A stretch of 16,994 nt of DNA from an uncultured bacterium (GCA_905214305.1 CAJMLK010000062.1:1-16994); one strand, 5' to 3'. Positions 1-8,024 are shown, counted from the stretch's first letter. Numbers and translations are program-made. Notes: generated by a model from the letters alone, not told the origin.

Positions 1-50
1 TCCAGCTTTACCGATTTGGGAAGGGTGAACAACCTATTGGAACACTACAT
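1..50. mobile_element. Repeat end, probable insertion-sequence terminus (partial)
   Basis: Read on the minus strand, the base after the dgt stop codon begins ATGTAG, followed by 12 bases and then TTGTTCACCCT. The same layout with identical spacing follows the stop codon at the other end of the window (16939-16967): 24 of 29 bases match. A further AAGCTGGA is shared a little farther in. The flanking tetramer is CTAG at both ends. This looks like the terminal inverted repeat of an insertion sequence whose body lies outside the window. No transposase is visible, so the family is not assigned. Confidence 0.5.
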
Positions 51-1394
51 CTAGCTGGCGGCCGTGCCCGAAAACTGCTGTGAAATAAACGTGGCGTAGT
101 CGTCCGTCATGCCGGAAACAAAGTCCAGCACGCGCAGGTAGGCCGTATACAGGCACTCGCCTTCGGAAGGGGCATTGGTTCCCATAAGGGTCAGGGCGCG
201 CGTCTCCTGATACGACATGGCGTTGTTTTTGCTGAAATTGAAGCAGGCGGGAATAAACACATCCAGCAAGCGCTTGTACAGGGTGTACGTGCCGATTTCG
301 AGGGCCGTTTTTTGCGGATTGTTCATGATCTTGCAGTTGAACACCGTCTTGGCTGCCAGCATGAAATCCGCCACATCCTGACGGGCATGCCTGAGCAGGT
401 CGCCCTGCAGGGTTCCGAGCATGATATCGTCGTAATTATCAAGAAATGTCTGCACCACTGAGGGAATGATGCGGCTCATGGCCTTGGTGCGCAGCATGCC
501 CGAACGGCGACGGTCAGAATCCATATCCGCCAGCCGCCCTTCGTCCATATCACTCTCGCTCAGCAGAGGAGCCATGACATTCTTGATATCCTGATAGGTA
601 ATGATGCGCAGTTCACGTGCATCTTCCATGTCAATGATGCGGTAACAGATGTCGTCCGCGGCTTCCAGCAGATAAGAAAGGGGATGGCGGCGCGCGCGGC
701 CGTCGTGCATCAGGCCCAGCGTGCTGAAGATGTCTTCAAACACCTCTTTTTCGGCCGTATAGTAATTGAACTTTGCACTGGCGCGGCCCAAAGCCTCATG
801 AGCGGAACAGGGATATTTTACAAGGCTTGCCAGCACGGGAAATGTCAGGCGCAGCCCGCCTGAATCCTTATTGTTTTCAAGCGTATTGACCACGCGAAAG
901 CCCTGGGCGTTGCCGTCAAAGGCTTCAAAATCGGCCTTTTCCGCATGCCGCAGTTCCTTGAAATAATGTTCCGTATGCCCTGAATCCTTGAACCAGTCGC
1001 GGATGGCCTCTTCACCGGCATGCCCGAAGGGCGGATTGCCGATATCGTGAGCCAGACAGGCTGCCTGTATGATCTGGCCGAGATGCTCGGGGCTGCACCC
1101 CGGCGGCAGATGTCCCCTTTCCGCCAGCCCCTGCCCTGCCAGCAAGGCCAGAGAGCGCCCAACGCAACTGACTTCCAGCGAATGGGTAAGACGGTTGTGG
1201 ATATGGTCATTGCGCACCAGCGGGTGTACCTGCGTCTTTTTGGCAAGCCTGCGGAAAGAGCTTGAAAAAATGATGCGGTCATAGTCCTGCACAAAGGGAT
1301 TGCGCACCACATCAAGGGTGGCAAGACTCTTGCCCTGCCGCGTTCTGCGGTATGGAGCCAGCAGACGGGCCCACTGTTCGGTATGATTGCTCAT
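51..1394 (-). CDS. dgt: dGTPase-like deoxyguanosinetriphosphate triphosphohydrolase
   Basis: Predicted 447-aa cytoplasmic HD-superfamily enzyme that cleaves dGTP (or related dNTPs) to the nucleoside and triphosphate, helping to set dNTP pools. The metal-binding HD signature is visible: His71 in the RLTHSLEV segment and His116-Asp117 in AHDIGNPPFGHAGEEA, after an N-terminal SSSFRRLAKKTQV stretch typical of Dgt proteins. The length fits the family. The ATG at 1394 was chosen because GGGAGGAGAG lies just upstream; an in-frame extension to 1556 runs through a hairpin region and has no support. The gene lies 168 bp downstream of the chemotaxis receptor gene on the same strand, with a hairpin between them, so it is probably transcribed on its own or by read-through. 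The stop codon is TAG within CTAG, and a repeat end abuts it, but the C-terminus looks natural. Confidence 0.88.
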   Translation of the reverse strand: MSNHTEQWARLLAPYRRTRQGKSLATLDVVRNPFVQDYDRIIFSSSFRRLAKKTQVHPLVRNDHIHNRLTHSLEVSCVGRSLALLAGQGLAERGHLPPGCSPEHLGQIIQAACLAHDIGNPPFGHAGEEAIRDWFKDSGHTEHYFKELRHAEKADFEAFDGNAQGFRVVNTLENNKDSGGLRLTFPVLASLVKYPCSAHEALGRASAKFNYYTAEKEVFEDIFSTLGLMHDGRARRHPLSYLLEAADDICYRIIDMEDARELRIITYQDIKNVMAPLLSESDMDEGRLADMDSDRRRSGMLRTKAMSRIIPSVVQTFLDNYDDIMLGTLQGDLLRHARQDVADFMLAAKTVFNCKIMNNPQKTALEIGTYTLYKRLLDVFIPACFNFSKNNAMSYQETRALTLMGTNAPSEGECLYTAYLRVLDFVSGMTDDYATFISQQFSGTAAS

Positions 1395-1483
1395 GGACTC
1401 TCCTCCCAAGGCTTTATGACAACTGCACGCGCGCTGCAAGCGCACAGCGACGGACAGACCGGGGCAGCATGGCCCAAACGACA

Positions 1484-1534
1484 ATCCCCCGCCTTTTCTG
1501 GCTGCCTGTGCGGCTGCCGTAAAAGACGGGGGAT
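1484..1534 (-). terminator. Hairpin between the chemotaxis receptor gene and dgt
   Basis: Inverted repeat with arms of about 14 bp (ATCCCCCG paired with CGGGGGAT, continued by a TCTTTT/AAAAGG pairing with one G-U). The loop is about 23 nt and holds two GGCAGCC copies. On the minus strand it lies about 30 nt after the receptor stop codon and is followed by TGTCGTTT, only a weak T-tract. It may be a leaky terminator or an mRNA 3'-end stabiliser. Confidence 0.45.
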
Positions 1535-1562
1535 AAAGGCAGATATGCTGCGTCAAAGCGCC

Positions 1563-3323
1563 TTACGCGCCGCCGCCCTGCTTCATCTGGCTGATAAGCT
1601 CCTGAAGCACGCTGGCCTGACGCGACAACTCCGTGATGGAATCCGCGGACTGGTGCATGAACGAGGCGTTTTCGCCCGATATCCTGTCTACTTCGTCAAG
1701 GCTGCGGTTGATTTCAGCGCTGGCGACGGACTGTTCTTCCGAGGCTGCGGCAATGGCACGCACCTGATCTGTAGTCAGGTCAACCATGGACACGATTTCC
1801 GCCAGAGCAGTGCCGGAGCGGTCGGCCAGCTCGCCAGCACCCTGAATGCGTGAAACCGTGCGGGTAACCACATCAATGGTGTGCGTGGTTCCAGACTGTA
1901 TGCCGCCGATGGCCTCACCCACCTCTCGGGTGGCAGTCATGGTTTTTTCAGCCAGCTTGCGCACCTCGTCGGCCACCACGGCAAAGCCGCGACCGGCATC
2001 ACCCGCGCGCGCGGCCTCAATGGCGGCGTTAAGGGCCAGCAGGTTGGTCTGGTCGGCAATGTCGGCAATGACGTTCAGCACCTTGCCGATGGCCTCGGCC
2101 TGTACACCAAGACCGGCCATGCCGTCTTTCATTTCTCCGGCCTGCTGCTGCACCTCGCGGATATTGTCAAGCAGGGCCGTAACCGAGGTCGAGCCGTCCT
2201 GCGCCTTGCTTCTGGCCTGATCGGCAGTGCCTGCCGCGTGCGAAGAGCTTTGGGCCACCTCAAGCATGGAGGCATTCATCTGCTCCATGGCCGAGGCTGT
2301 TTCGCGCATGCGGTCGGCCTGACGCGTGGTTCCGTTATTGGCATTGTGGATAAGGCTGGAAAGATTGTCAGTGGTCGCGTTGAGCGTCTGCACGACGGTT
2401 TCAAGGCGGCTTGCGGCGTACAGCATGCCCTCGACCTTGGCCTTTTCGGCTTCTTCCCTGGCCGCCTGAGCCTGAAGCATGAAGCCCTGGGCCTCATCCC
2501 GCTCTTTCTGCGCTTCGGCTGCGGCCTTGCGCGTTTCGGCCCTGAAGTTGTCCAGATTGTCTGCCGTGGCGTTCAAAGCCTTGACCAGAGGGGTGATGGA
2601 AGACCGCTTGCTTGTATCAAGCCTGCGCGTAAGGCCGTCAGACCCCAGCTCACCGGCAAAGGCAATACATTCGCGCATGACATTGAGGTCGCGGCTGGTG
2701 GAGGCAAAGCCCACGCCGTAAATGGCCAGCATGGAAACAGCCAGGATTATCCACATGGTGGTGCGGCTGTGATCAAGCTGCTCCTGCATCTGCTGCATGG
2801 CGGCATCAAAACGGGCGTTCATGGCCTTGTCAAACAGGCCCCCCTGATCGCGGTAGGCCATGGCGTAGGGGGTAACCGTCTTGGCGTAGTCCTTATAGCC
2901 CTTGTAGCGCTCGTCCACGGGAACGGCCTGCAGCGGCAAAAGAACATCGCGGCCATTGGCGATAAAACTGATGGCGGCCGTGCGGGCCTCATCAATAATC
3001 CTTTTTTCATCTTTACTGAAAGGCATGGCCGCAAGCTGCTGAAAGCGCTCTTCATTGCGTTTGGCTATTTCACCCTGCTGCTTGATATCCTTTTCAATGT
3101 TGCCGCCCAGCATGGCATCACGGGTAAGGCGGCTCACGTAGTTGATGTCCTTCCCGATTTCAAGGCTGGTGATCTTGCCCACCACATCCACATTCCGCAT
3201 CTGCAAAAACGAGCGGTCGAGGGTGGATACAGCGTCAAGAGAAAAGGCGAACATGGCAGCAAGGGCCACAGCACCTATGGTGATCGTCAAAATAAACTTT
3301 CCGCGCAAAGAAAATGAATTCAT
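1563..3323 (-). CDS. Methyl-accepting chemotaxis protein
   Basis: Predicted 586-aa transmembrane chemoreceptor that controls CheA kinase activity. Order seen: N-terminal membrane segment (about 9-29), periplasmic helical sensor region (about 30-188) resembling a four-helix-bundle ligand domain, second membrane segment (about 190-207), a HAMP-like linker (about 208-260), a charged Ala/Glu/Lys-rich coiled coil (about 260-298), then the cytoplasmic signalling domain. The signalling hairpin tip is clear: IADQTNLLALNAAIEAARAG and GRGFAVVADEVRKLAEK at about 422-460. No C-terminal CheR-docking pentapeptide is present (it ends KQGGGA). The ligand cannot be deduced. The ATG at 3323 is the first in-frame start and sits right before the membrane segment, but has only a weak ribosome-binding site. 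No other chemotaxis gene is nearby, so it is probably a stand-alone receptor. Confidence 0.93.
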   Translation of the reverse strand: MNSFSLRGKFILTITIGAVALAAMFAFSLDAVSTLDRSFLQMRNVDVVGKITSLEIGKDINYVSRLTRDAMLGGNIEKDIKQQGEIAKRNEERFQQLAAMPFSKDEKRIIDEARTAAISFIANGRDVLLPLQAVPVDERYKGYKDYAKTVTPYAMAYRDQGGLFDKAMNARFDAAMQQMQEQLDHSRTTMWIILAVSMLAIYGVGFASTSRDLNVMRECIAFAGELGSDGLTRRLDTSKRSSITPLVKALNATADNLDNFRAETRKAAAEAQKERDEAQGFMLQAQAAREEAEKAKVEGMLYAASRLETVVQTLNATTDNLSSLIHNANNGTTRQADRMRETASAMEQMNASMLEVAQSSSHAAGTADQARSKAQDGSTSVTALLDNIREVQQQAGEMKDGMAGLGVQAEAIGKVLNVIADIADQTNLLALNAAIEAARAGDAGRGFAVVADEVRKLAEKTMTATREVGEAIGGIQSGTTHTIDVVTRTVSRIQGAGELADRSGTALAEIVSMVDLTTDQVRAIAAASEEQSVASAEINRSLDEVDRISGENASFMHQSADSITELSRQASVLQELISQMKQGGGA

Positions 3324-3373
3324 AGTAACACTGCTTGTCTGAGAGTTGAACAGTTCTTTCCTGCATGCAATTA

Positions 3374-3402
3374 TATATTCTCTGCATTACTGCAGTGGTC
3401 AA
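3374..3402 (-). promoter_or_regulatory. Candidate promoter for the chemotaxis receptor gene
   Basis: On the minus strand, TTGACC (3397-3402) and AATATA (3374-3379) are separated by 17 bases, in an AT-rich patch 51 bases upstream of the start codon. A perfect TATAAT overlaps (3370-3375), but at 21-base spacing. Read as sigma-70-like from sequence only. Confidence 0.4.
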
Positions 3403-4198
3403 AGAAAGTCACACGGCGACATGCATCGTCCGTGAAGCTTCGAGAATTATCTGATCTCCCACCGAAACATATCGGCAAGATTTATGCAAGCTATAGGGCG
3501 CAATCAAGATGATAATTTACCATAATTGTTACAAATATCACTTAGGAAACACTCCCGCCACCGGCGGTTTGATGTCTGTAATCCCCTATTTTTGCGGCTG
3601 ATTACAACGCATGCGAAGAACTCCACCCACAGCAGTGCCGCAGGCGGAGTTCTGTTTTCATGCGTTTTTATTCCACAACCGTTTTTGTGCCCGATGGCCG
3701 TCAGCACAGGCATGAACCTGTTCTTCGAGTGTGCGTGGGGGCAGGCCGTGCCGTCAGAGCAATTTCAAGAAAGCACTGATTAAAGAGCCTTCTGGAAACG
3801 CGCAGCTATTTCGTTTGGCAAGGCGCGATCTTTTTTTGAAGCAGAAGTGGACTCTTCCGTCCCCGGCTGTTTCAAAAAAGTGAAGCAACGCCGCCAAATG
3901 GAATAAATCAGCGTTTCCTTAAAGCAATACTGCTCTTACGCCTGGAATGGCTGCCTGCGGCGGAAAAAACCGCCCGCACCCGTTGTGCGCCAGGACTTTG
4001 AAACAAAGCCCCGGCCCTGTTCATGCCTGAAATGCCACGGAGCAATTTCACCCTGAAGCTGCTCCGGCCACTGCGTGAGCGGTCGCCCGCCGCAAAGGTG
4101 CACGCGCAGCTTCAGCCGTTACGACAAAGAACGTTACGGATGAAGCCGGCAGAGCCATCTGCCTGCGCGCCCGGGCATCGAAACGATCGTGCCGCAAA
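3403..4198. other. Intergenic stretch without a convincing gene
   Basis: About 800 bases between the chemotaxis promoter and the end of the grd operon. The short open frames here (for example 3526-3783 plus and 3504-3713 minus) lack a good ribosome-binding site or recognisable motifs and overlap each other. Visible structures are a nested hairpin at 3606-3669 and a small one at 3959-3974 (GGCGG, six A, CCGCC). No tRNA, CRISPR or repeat array was seen. Confidence 0.6.
3606..3669 (+). other. Nested hairpin with trailing T-run (possible terminator or small RNA 3' end)
   Basis: Two coaxial perfect stems: outer AACGCATG (3606-3613) with CATGCGTT (3659-3666), inner AGAACTCC (3617-3624) with GGAGTTCT (3646-3653). 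The loop is 21 nt, and five T residues lie at 3665-3669. The form suits a rho-independent terminator on the plus strand, yet no plus-strand gene precedes it. An unannotated small RNA reading rightward is possible. Confidence 0.3.
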
Positions 4199-4222
4199 CT
4201 TTGAGAACGTACATTCTCAAAG
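4199..4222 (-). terminator. Probable terminator of the glycine reductase operon
   Basis: A perfect 9-bp stem (CTTTGAGAA with TTCTCAAAG) and a 6-nt loop, starting 10 nt after the grdA stop codon and followed on the minus strand by TTTGCGG. The T-tract is short, so termination may be partial, but no further minus-strand gene follows until the chemotaxis receptor 875 bases away. Confidence 0.55.
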
Positions 4223-4232
4223 CCAGTCTGCT

Positions 4233-4709
4233 CTAGAGACTGAACTTGCTGTTGGCTTCACGCATCTTGCTTACGGATGCCACCAGCGCGTCCACGTTAA
4301 GGACCATTTCCATCATGCTGATCTGCTCTTCCCACTTGGCGGGATCGGCTTCGTCCTTAATTTCCGGTTCAAGAATGTGATACACGCAGAGTCCCAACGG
4401 GACTCCGGCCAAGGGTCCGGCGAAGGTGGGGTCGCCCATGGTGACGGTTTCGGCATAGATTTCCGCCCCTTCAGGGTCGGAAGAGCCGAGAATCACCACA
4501 ACGTTCTCGCCACCAAACTTCTCAGCCGCGTCCTTGACGCGCTGCTGATTTTCCAGATCCATGGCCCCTGCGGCCGTTCAGACAAAGCATTCGGTGGCGG
4601 AAAACAATATTTCCGCGCCCGAATTCGCAAAGACATCCGCCATGGCCGGGCCGGGCACGCCGTCCCTTTCGCCAAGCAGCAGAAGCTTCTTGCCTGTTAG
4701 CTTACCCAT
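4233..4709 (-). CDS. grdA: Glycine reductase selenoprotein A (in-frame UGA at codon 44)
   Basis: Predicted 158-aa selenoprotein A, the small redox carrier of glycine reductase. Its selenocysteine attacks the substrate imine on protein B, carries the carboxymethyl-selenoether to protein C, and ends as a mixed selenide-sulfide that thioredoxin re-reduces. The TGA at 4578-4580 is the Sec codon: flanking residues read ECFV-Sec-TAAGAMDLEN, with Cys41 three residues before Sec44, the family redox motif. The rest (GDPTFAGPLAGVPLGL, WEEQISMMEMVLNVDAL) is typical GrdA. The ATG at 4709 follows AAGGAG at good spacing, and the length matches the family. A normal gene finder would report only the part after the UGA. 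It is the last gene of the operon, 110 bp after trxA, and its true stop is TAG within CTAG. Confidence 0.96.
4553..4564 (-). promoter_or_regulatory. Weak candidate SECIS loop of grdA
   Basis: Downstream of the grdA UGA, a small CCA/TGG stem presents a GGAT loop starting 18 bases after the codon, close to where the SelB-binding GG lies in the E. coli fdhF element. Pairing is only 3 bp, so support is weak. The Sec assignment itself rests on the protein family. Confidence 0.25.
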
Positions 4710-4744
4710 TGCATACTCCTTGAGATTATGGGCGTTGTGTCAAT

Positions 4745-4806
4745 ACGGGCCAATGCGGCGGCCCGTCATCCCCATCCAGGCGCCGGGCAGGCCGTACGGC
4801 CCGCCC
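4745..4806 (-). other. Two hairpins in the trxA-grdA gap
   Basis: 4785-4806 is a near-perfect GC palindrome (GGCC-GTAC-GGCC extended by GGGC/GCCC arms, one G-U on the mRNA strand). 4745-4766 pairs ACGGGCC with GGCCCGT. Neither is followed by a T-run, so processing or stability elements in the polycistronic mRNA are more likely than terminators. Confidence 0.4.
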
Positions 4807-4819
4807 TGACGCGAAACTG

Positions 4820-5137
4820 TTACAGCAGCTTGTCCGTTTCGGCCTTGATGGACTCGATGGACACGGCATCGCCATTCAGGCGGGCCACGCACTCGCCACC
4901 CTTGTAAAACAGGATGGTGGGCACGGCCATGACGCGCAGGCTGATGACCAGACGGCGGTTTTCCGCCACATTGAGCTTGCAGAACTTGACCTTGCCTTCA
5001 TAGGCGGCGGCCAGCTCCTCCACTGCGGGCATCAGGGCCAGGCAAGGGCCGCACTGCGGGCCCCACAGGTCCACCACGCAGGGCATGGCGCTCTGCTGCA
5101 CTTCGGCTTCAAAGTTTTCCTTGTCTACAATAATCAT
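4820..5137 (-). CDS. trxA: Thioredoxin of the glycine reductase system
   Basis: Predicted 105-aa cytoplasmic thioredoxin. The active site is Cys29-Gly-Pro-Cys32 and the cis-proline is Pro73 in VMAVPTILF. The residues before the CGPC are WGPQ rather than the usual WAxW, and extra cysteines occur at positions 20 and 53. Its expected job here is to pass electrons from the thioredoxin reductase encoded in the same operon to oxidised selenoprotein A. The ATG at 5137 is preceded by GAGGTG; the longer open frame upstream runs through a strong hairpin and is not thioredoxin-like. It lies between grdD and grdA, with hairpins in both gaps. Confidence 0.93.
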   Translation of the reverse strand: MIIVDKENFEAEVQQSAMPCVVDLWGPQCGPCLALMPAVEELAAAYEGKVKFCKLNVAENRRLVISLRVMAVPTILFYKGGECVARLNGDAVSIESIKAETDKLL

Positions 5138-5182
5138 GATGCACCTCGCTTTGCTTGTGGCTGGTTGAAATCTATGGGTAAA

Positions 5183-5230
5183 GGCGGGCCGGGGCCTGTG
5201 CCGGACGGCTCCGGCACAGGGCGACCCGCC
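5183..5230 (-). other. Strong two-tier hairpin between grdD and trxA
   Basis: A perfect 10-bp inner stem (CCTGTGCCGG with CCGGCACAGG, loop of 6) is enclosed by a GGCGGG/CCCGCC outer stem, starting 10 bases after the grdD stop. On the minus strand only TTT follows. It could be an attenuator or a 3'-end stabiliser that separates expression of trxA-grdA from grdD. Confidence 0.5.
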
Positions 5231-5240
5231 TGCCGGAGGA

Positions 5241-6407
5241 TCAAAGGTAACCGGCATCCGCCAATATGTTGCGCGCGGCCTCCAGACGGGCCGAAGCCAG
5301 TTTCACCACAGGGCCGGTGCAGCCCATGGCGGCCTCGGCATAAATGTTTTCCTTCCACAGGCAGCGCACGGCCTGCTCCAGATCCAGCACATCAATGCCG
5401 TGGATTTCTTCATCCGTGGGTTCAGCCGGGGGCTGCGCCACAGGGGCTGCCGGGGCGGCATCGGTCTTTTCAAAGGCCGCCAGTTCGTCATCAAGCCCGG
5501 CCGCGCGCGCCCTGCGCAGTTCGTCAGCGACCAGCGCGGGCAACCTGCCCCGCACGGCCGCCGCCGTATAGGCGATGGCGTTGGCGATAACCGGCGATCC
5601 CGAGGCGCGCGAGACGATGCTTACAATCTTGTTCCAGCCTTCGCCCACTGACGGCCCATAGCCCCAGCCGGTGGTTTCATACGCGCCGCCGGAAGTGAAC
5701 GCGCCAAAGAGCTTCATGAGCACATTGCCCGTCAGCGTATCCGTGACGCACACGTCAACCGCGCCGCGCAACAGGTCGTTGCCGCGCAGCAGCGAACCGC
5801 CATCGCCCCTGACGCTCTGCCCCAGATGCAGGTCATAGCCTTTTTCGGCCATGCGGCTCAGGGCGCGCATGACCTGAGGGGCCGCATCCACATTGAGCAC
5901 GCCCACGCTTGGCGCGGGCAGCCCGCAGGCTTTTGCCACGGCGATGCCCAGCACCGCATTGCGCAGGAGGGCCTGGGGCCTTTTTGCCGCGCTCATGCCC
6001 GTGGTGCAGGCCACAAACATGGCCTTGCCCAGAGCGGGCGTGAGCATGCGGCCCACAGTGCTCACCCCCAGCGGAAAGGGATAGTGCAGGGCCACCGCGC
6101 CCTGAATGTGGCCGCTCTCAAGGGCTTTTTCCATACCGGCCGCCAGTTCGCCGCCCTCGCAGCCGGTTTCGATCCAGTCCATGCCCGCAGGCAGCAGCCC
6201 GGCGGGGCGCGGGCCGACCCCCACCACGGTCAGGGCGGCATCTTCCTTCATGGCCGCGGTCGCAGCCGTGATAAACTCCATATCCGAATGCTCGCCCCCG
6301 GCAGCCATGAGTCCTATGCGGCACGGTTCGCGCCCGCTGCGCGCCCGCGTCACCAGGTCTTCAAGAGCCTTGCCGAGGATGGCACGCTTGTCACTTTGAC
6401 CAGCCAT
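5241..6407 (-). CDS. grdD: Glycine reductase protein C, smaller subunit (GrdD)
   Basis: Predicted 388-aa subunit of protein C, distantly related to PlsX-type phosphate acyltransferases. With GrdC it converts the carboxymethyl-selenoether on protein A to an acetyl thioester and then, with phosphate, to acetyl phosphate. Cys363, in AAMGCTGPVV near the C-terminus, sits where Cys359 of Eubacterium acidaminophilum GrdD carries the acetyl thioester. A glycine-rich core (SGGAYETTGWGYGPSVG) and the LPALVADELRRARAAG stretch fit the family. The Ala/Pro-rich stretch just before the C-terminal domain looks like a flexible linker. The ATG at 6407 follows AGGAGG, 11 bp after grdC, so the two are probably translationally coupled. 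The terminal TGA is taken as a true stop. Confidence 0.93.
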   Translation of the reverse strand: MAGQSDKRAILGKALEDLVTRARSGREPCRIGLMAAGGEHSDMEFITAATAAMKEDAALTVVGVGPRPAGLLPAGMDWIETGCEGGELAAGMEKALESGHIQGAVALHYPFPLGVSTVGRMLTPALGKAMFVACTTGMSAAKRPQALLRNAVLGIAVAKACGLPAPSVGVLNVDAAPQVMRALSRMAEKGYDLHLGQSVRGDGGSLLRGNDLLRGAVDVCVTDTLTGNVLMKLFGAFTSGGAYETTGWGYGPSVGEGWNKIVSIVSRASGSPVIANAIAYTAAAVRGRLPALVADELRRARAAGLDDELAAFEKTDAAPAAPVAQPPAEPTDEEIHGIDVLDLEQAVRCLWKENIYAEAAMGCTGPVVKLASARLEAARNILADAGYL

Positions 6408-6418
6408 AGCCCCTCCTG

Positions 6419-7951
6419 TCAGCTCTTTTGCAGATTGGTCGCCAGATCGCCCAGAGCGGTAAGCAGCATTTCCGTCACATCCGCCTGACTGATGTCCTGC
6501 GCTGCGGGGACGCTTCCCGGTGCTTCCATGATAAAGGAGACGCCGTCAGCCAGATTGGTCAGGCGGCCCAGAAAAAGGCTGCCCTTGCCAATGATCATGG
6601 CCCGCTTGATGCGCCCTTCTTTCATGGCCTCAAGGGCATGCCCCACATAGGGAACGCCCGAAGGGATATGCCCCTGGGTGTGCGCAAAGCCCGGCATGCC
6701 GCGCTGTTCCACAAACTTCGGGATGTCGCCGCGCTCTATCTGCCCCTTCATGACCGCCAGAGCAGCGATCATCTTGTAGTTGGCTTCCGGCACGTTGCCC
6801 GCGCCCGCAGGCAGGGTGATCTCGGCGTTGTGCAGCTCCGGGGCATACTTGTCCACGTCCGTCAGCTTGAGGCCCACGCGGGACAGGGGGTCAAAGGTCA
6901 GGGCCGTCGTGACGGCCTGGGGCGACGCCCCGGCCCCCACCGTATGTTTGCCGATGCCTTCAAGCCGCATGACAGGCGTCTGCCCGTCATCGGGAACCAG
7001 CAGCAGGGCAAAGCTGCCCACGCAGTTTTCAAGCGGAACAACGCCCTTTTTAATGTGGTCGCGGGCATTCATGTACAGCTTGGGTACGGAGCCGCCGCTG
7101 ATGACAGCCACATTGGGCCGCACGCCGCTGGCAACCATGCCCGCCGCCGTGATCATGGCAGCCACGGGCGCTGCACAGAAGCCGCGCACGTCAAAGCCGC
7201 TGGCATTGACGCATTCGGCTATTTCGGCAACGGCCTTGGCCATGTTGCCGCCACCGCGCTGCATGGCATCGCCCACGGCTTCTTCCGAGCATTCCACCAC
7301 AAAATCCACGTCCGCCGGAGCCATGCCCGCATTCCTGATCAGGTGCAGCAGGCAAAGCACGGCACTGGCCTTGCTGGCGAGATTTTCCAGCATTATGCCG
7401 GCTTCAAGGTTTTCATCGGTATCGTGGGCGCGGCGGCAGCAGCCCGCCACCTTGCCGCCAAAATACAGGGGCAGCGCGTGGTGCTTTTCCACGGCCTCAA
7501 GAATGTCGGCCTCGGGCCTGCCCTTTTCCAGACGGGCCATCTGCTTTTCGCCCATGACCGGATTTTGGGCCAGCTTGACGGCCACGGCCGAGGCAAAGCC
7601 CTCTTCAAGCCAGATAAGGTCAAAAACGTCGCAAATATCCATTAGCCCGATGAATTCGTCCTCGGGCATGATTTCGCCAAATTTGCCAAAGCGCTGCACG
7701 TCACCCGGATTGTCTATCCAGGGGGCGGGGGCTGCGGCCAGCTCGTCCACGCTCATGGCGCCTATATAGGTTTTGTTGGGCGCGTAAGAAGCGGCCTGTT
7801 CATAGGTTTGCGCGTGCTTTGGCAATTCGCGCAGAAATTCTGAATCGGGCTTGGCGCGCCGCTCCTGCGCCGGTGTGCCGCCGTGATGCAGGGCCAGTTC
7901 CGGCGCAAAGTTCAGGCAATACGCCGCGGCCTTGATGCCAACAGTTTTCAT
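6419..7951 (-). CDS. grdC: Glycine reductase protein C, larger subunit (GrdC)
   Basis: Predicted 510-aa subunit of protein C, a member of the FabH-like (beta-ketoacyl synthase III) thiolase fold group. It acts with GrdD in the release of acetyl phosphate from the carboxymethylated selenoprotein A. Recognisable parts are the N-terminal KTVGIKAAAYCLNFAPELALHHGG, the VDFVVECSEEAVGDAMQRGGGNMA block, and SGFDVRGFCAAPVAAM with Cys259, a likely nucleophile position. The length is as usual for GrdC (about 510). The ATG at 7949-7951 follows GGAGGA at good spacing. It lies 126 bp after trxB and 11 bp before grdD. Confidence 0.93.
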   Translation of the reverse strand: MKTVGIKAAAYCLNFAPELALHHGGTPAQERRAKPDSEFLRELPKHAQTYEQAASYAPNKTYIGAMSVDELAAAPAPWIDNPGDVQRFGKFGEIMPEDEFIGLMDICDVFDLIWLEEGFASAVAVKLAQNPVMGEKQMARLEKGRPEADILEAVEKHHALPLYFGGKVAGCCRRAHDTDENLEAGIMLENLASKASAVLCLLHLIRNAGMAPADVDFVVECSEEAVGDAMQRGGGNMAKAVAEIAECVNASGFDVRGFCAAPVAAMITAAGMVASGVRPNVAVISGGSVPKLYMNARDHIKKGVVPLENCVGSFALLLVPDDGQTPVMRLEGIGKHTVGAGASPQAVTTALTFDPLSRVGLKLTDVDKYAPELHNAEITLPAGAGNVPEANYKMIAALAVMKGQIERGDIPKFVEQRGMPGFAHTQGHIPSGVPYVGHALEAMKEGRIKRAMIIGKGSLFLGRLTNLADGVSFIMEAPGSVPAAQDISQADVTEMLLTALGDLATNLQKS

Positions 7952-8007
7952 GCTGCTATCCTCCAGCGTCTTTGCAGAGCACTGTCACTGGTAAAGAATT
8001 GCTTGAC

Positions 8008-8024
8008 GGCAGGCCGTGCCTGCC
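8008..8024 (-). other. Hairpin in the trxB-grdC gap
   Basis: A perfect 7-bp stem GGCAGGC with GCCTGCC around a 3-nt loop, with a second larger pairing (GCATG with CATGC and GGGT with ACCC) just upstream on the mRNA. No T-run follows. It is probably an intercistronic mRNA structure. Confidence 0.35.

Noticed and set aside
1881..3317. Long plus-strand open frame (478 codons) opposite the chemotaxis receptor gene
   Set aside because: It is antisense to a clearly recognisable receptor, has His/Gly-rich low-complexity translation and no family motif; a GC-rich codon artefact.
5241..5243. The TGA ending grdD as a further selenocysteine codon
   Set aside because: The protein already has full family length and a natural C-terminus; read-through would add only a short unrelated tail across a hairpin.
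6428..7645. Plus-strand open frame of 405 codons opposite grdC
   Set aside because: Fully antisense to grdC, no ribosome-binding site and no recognisable motif.
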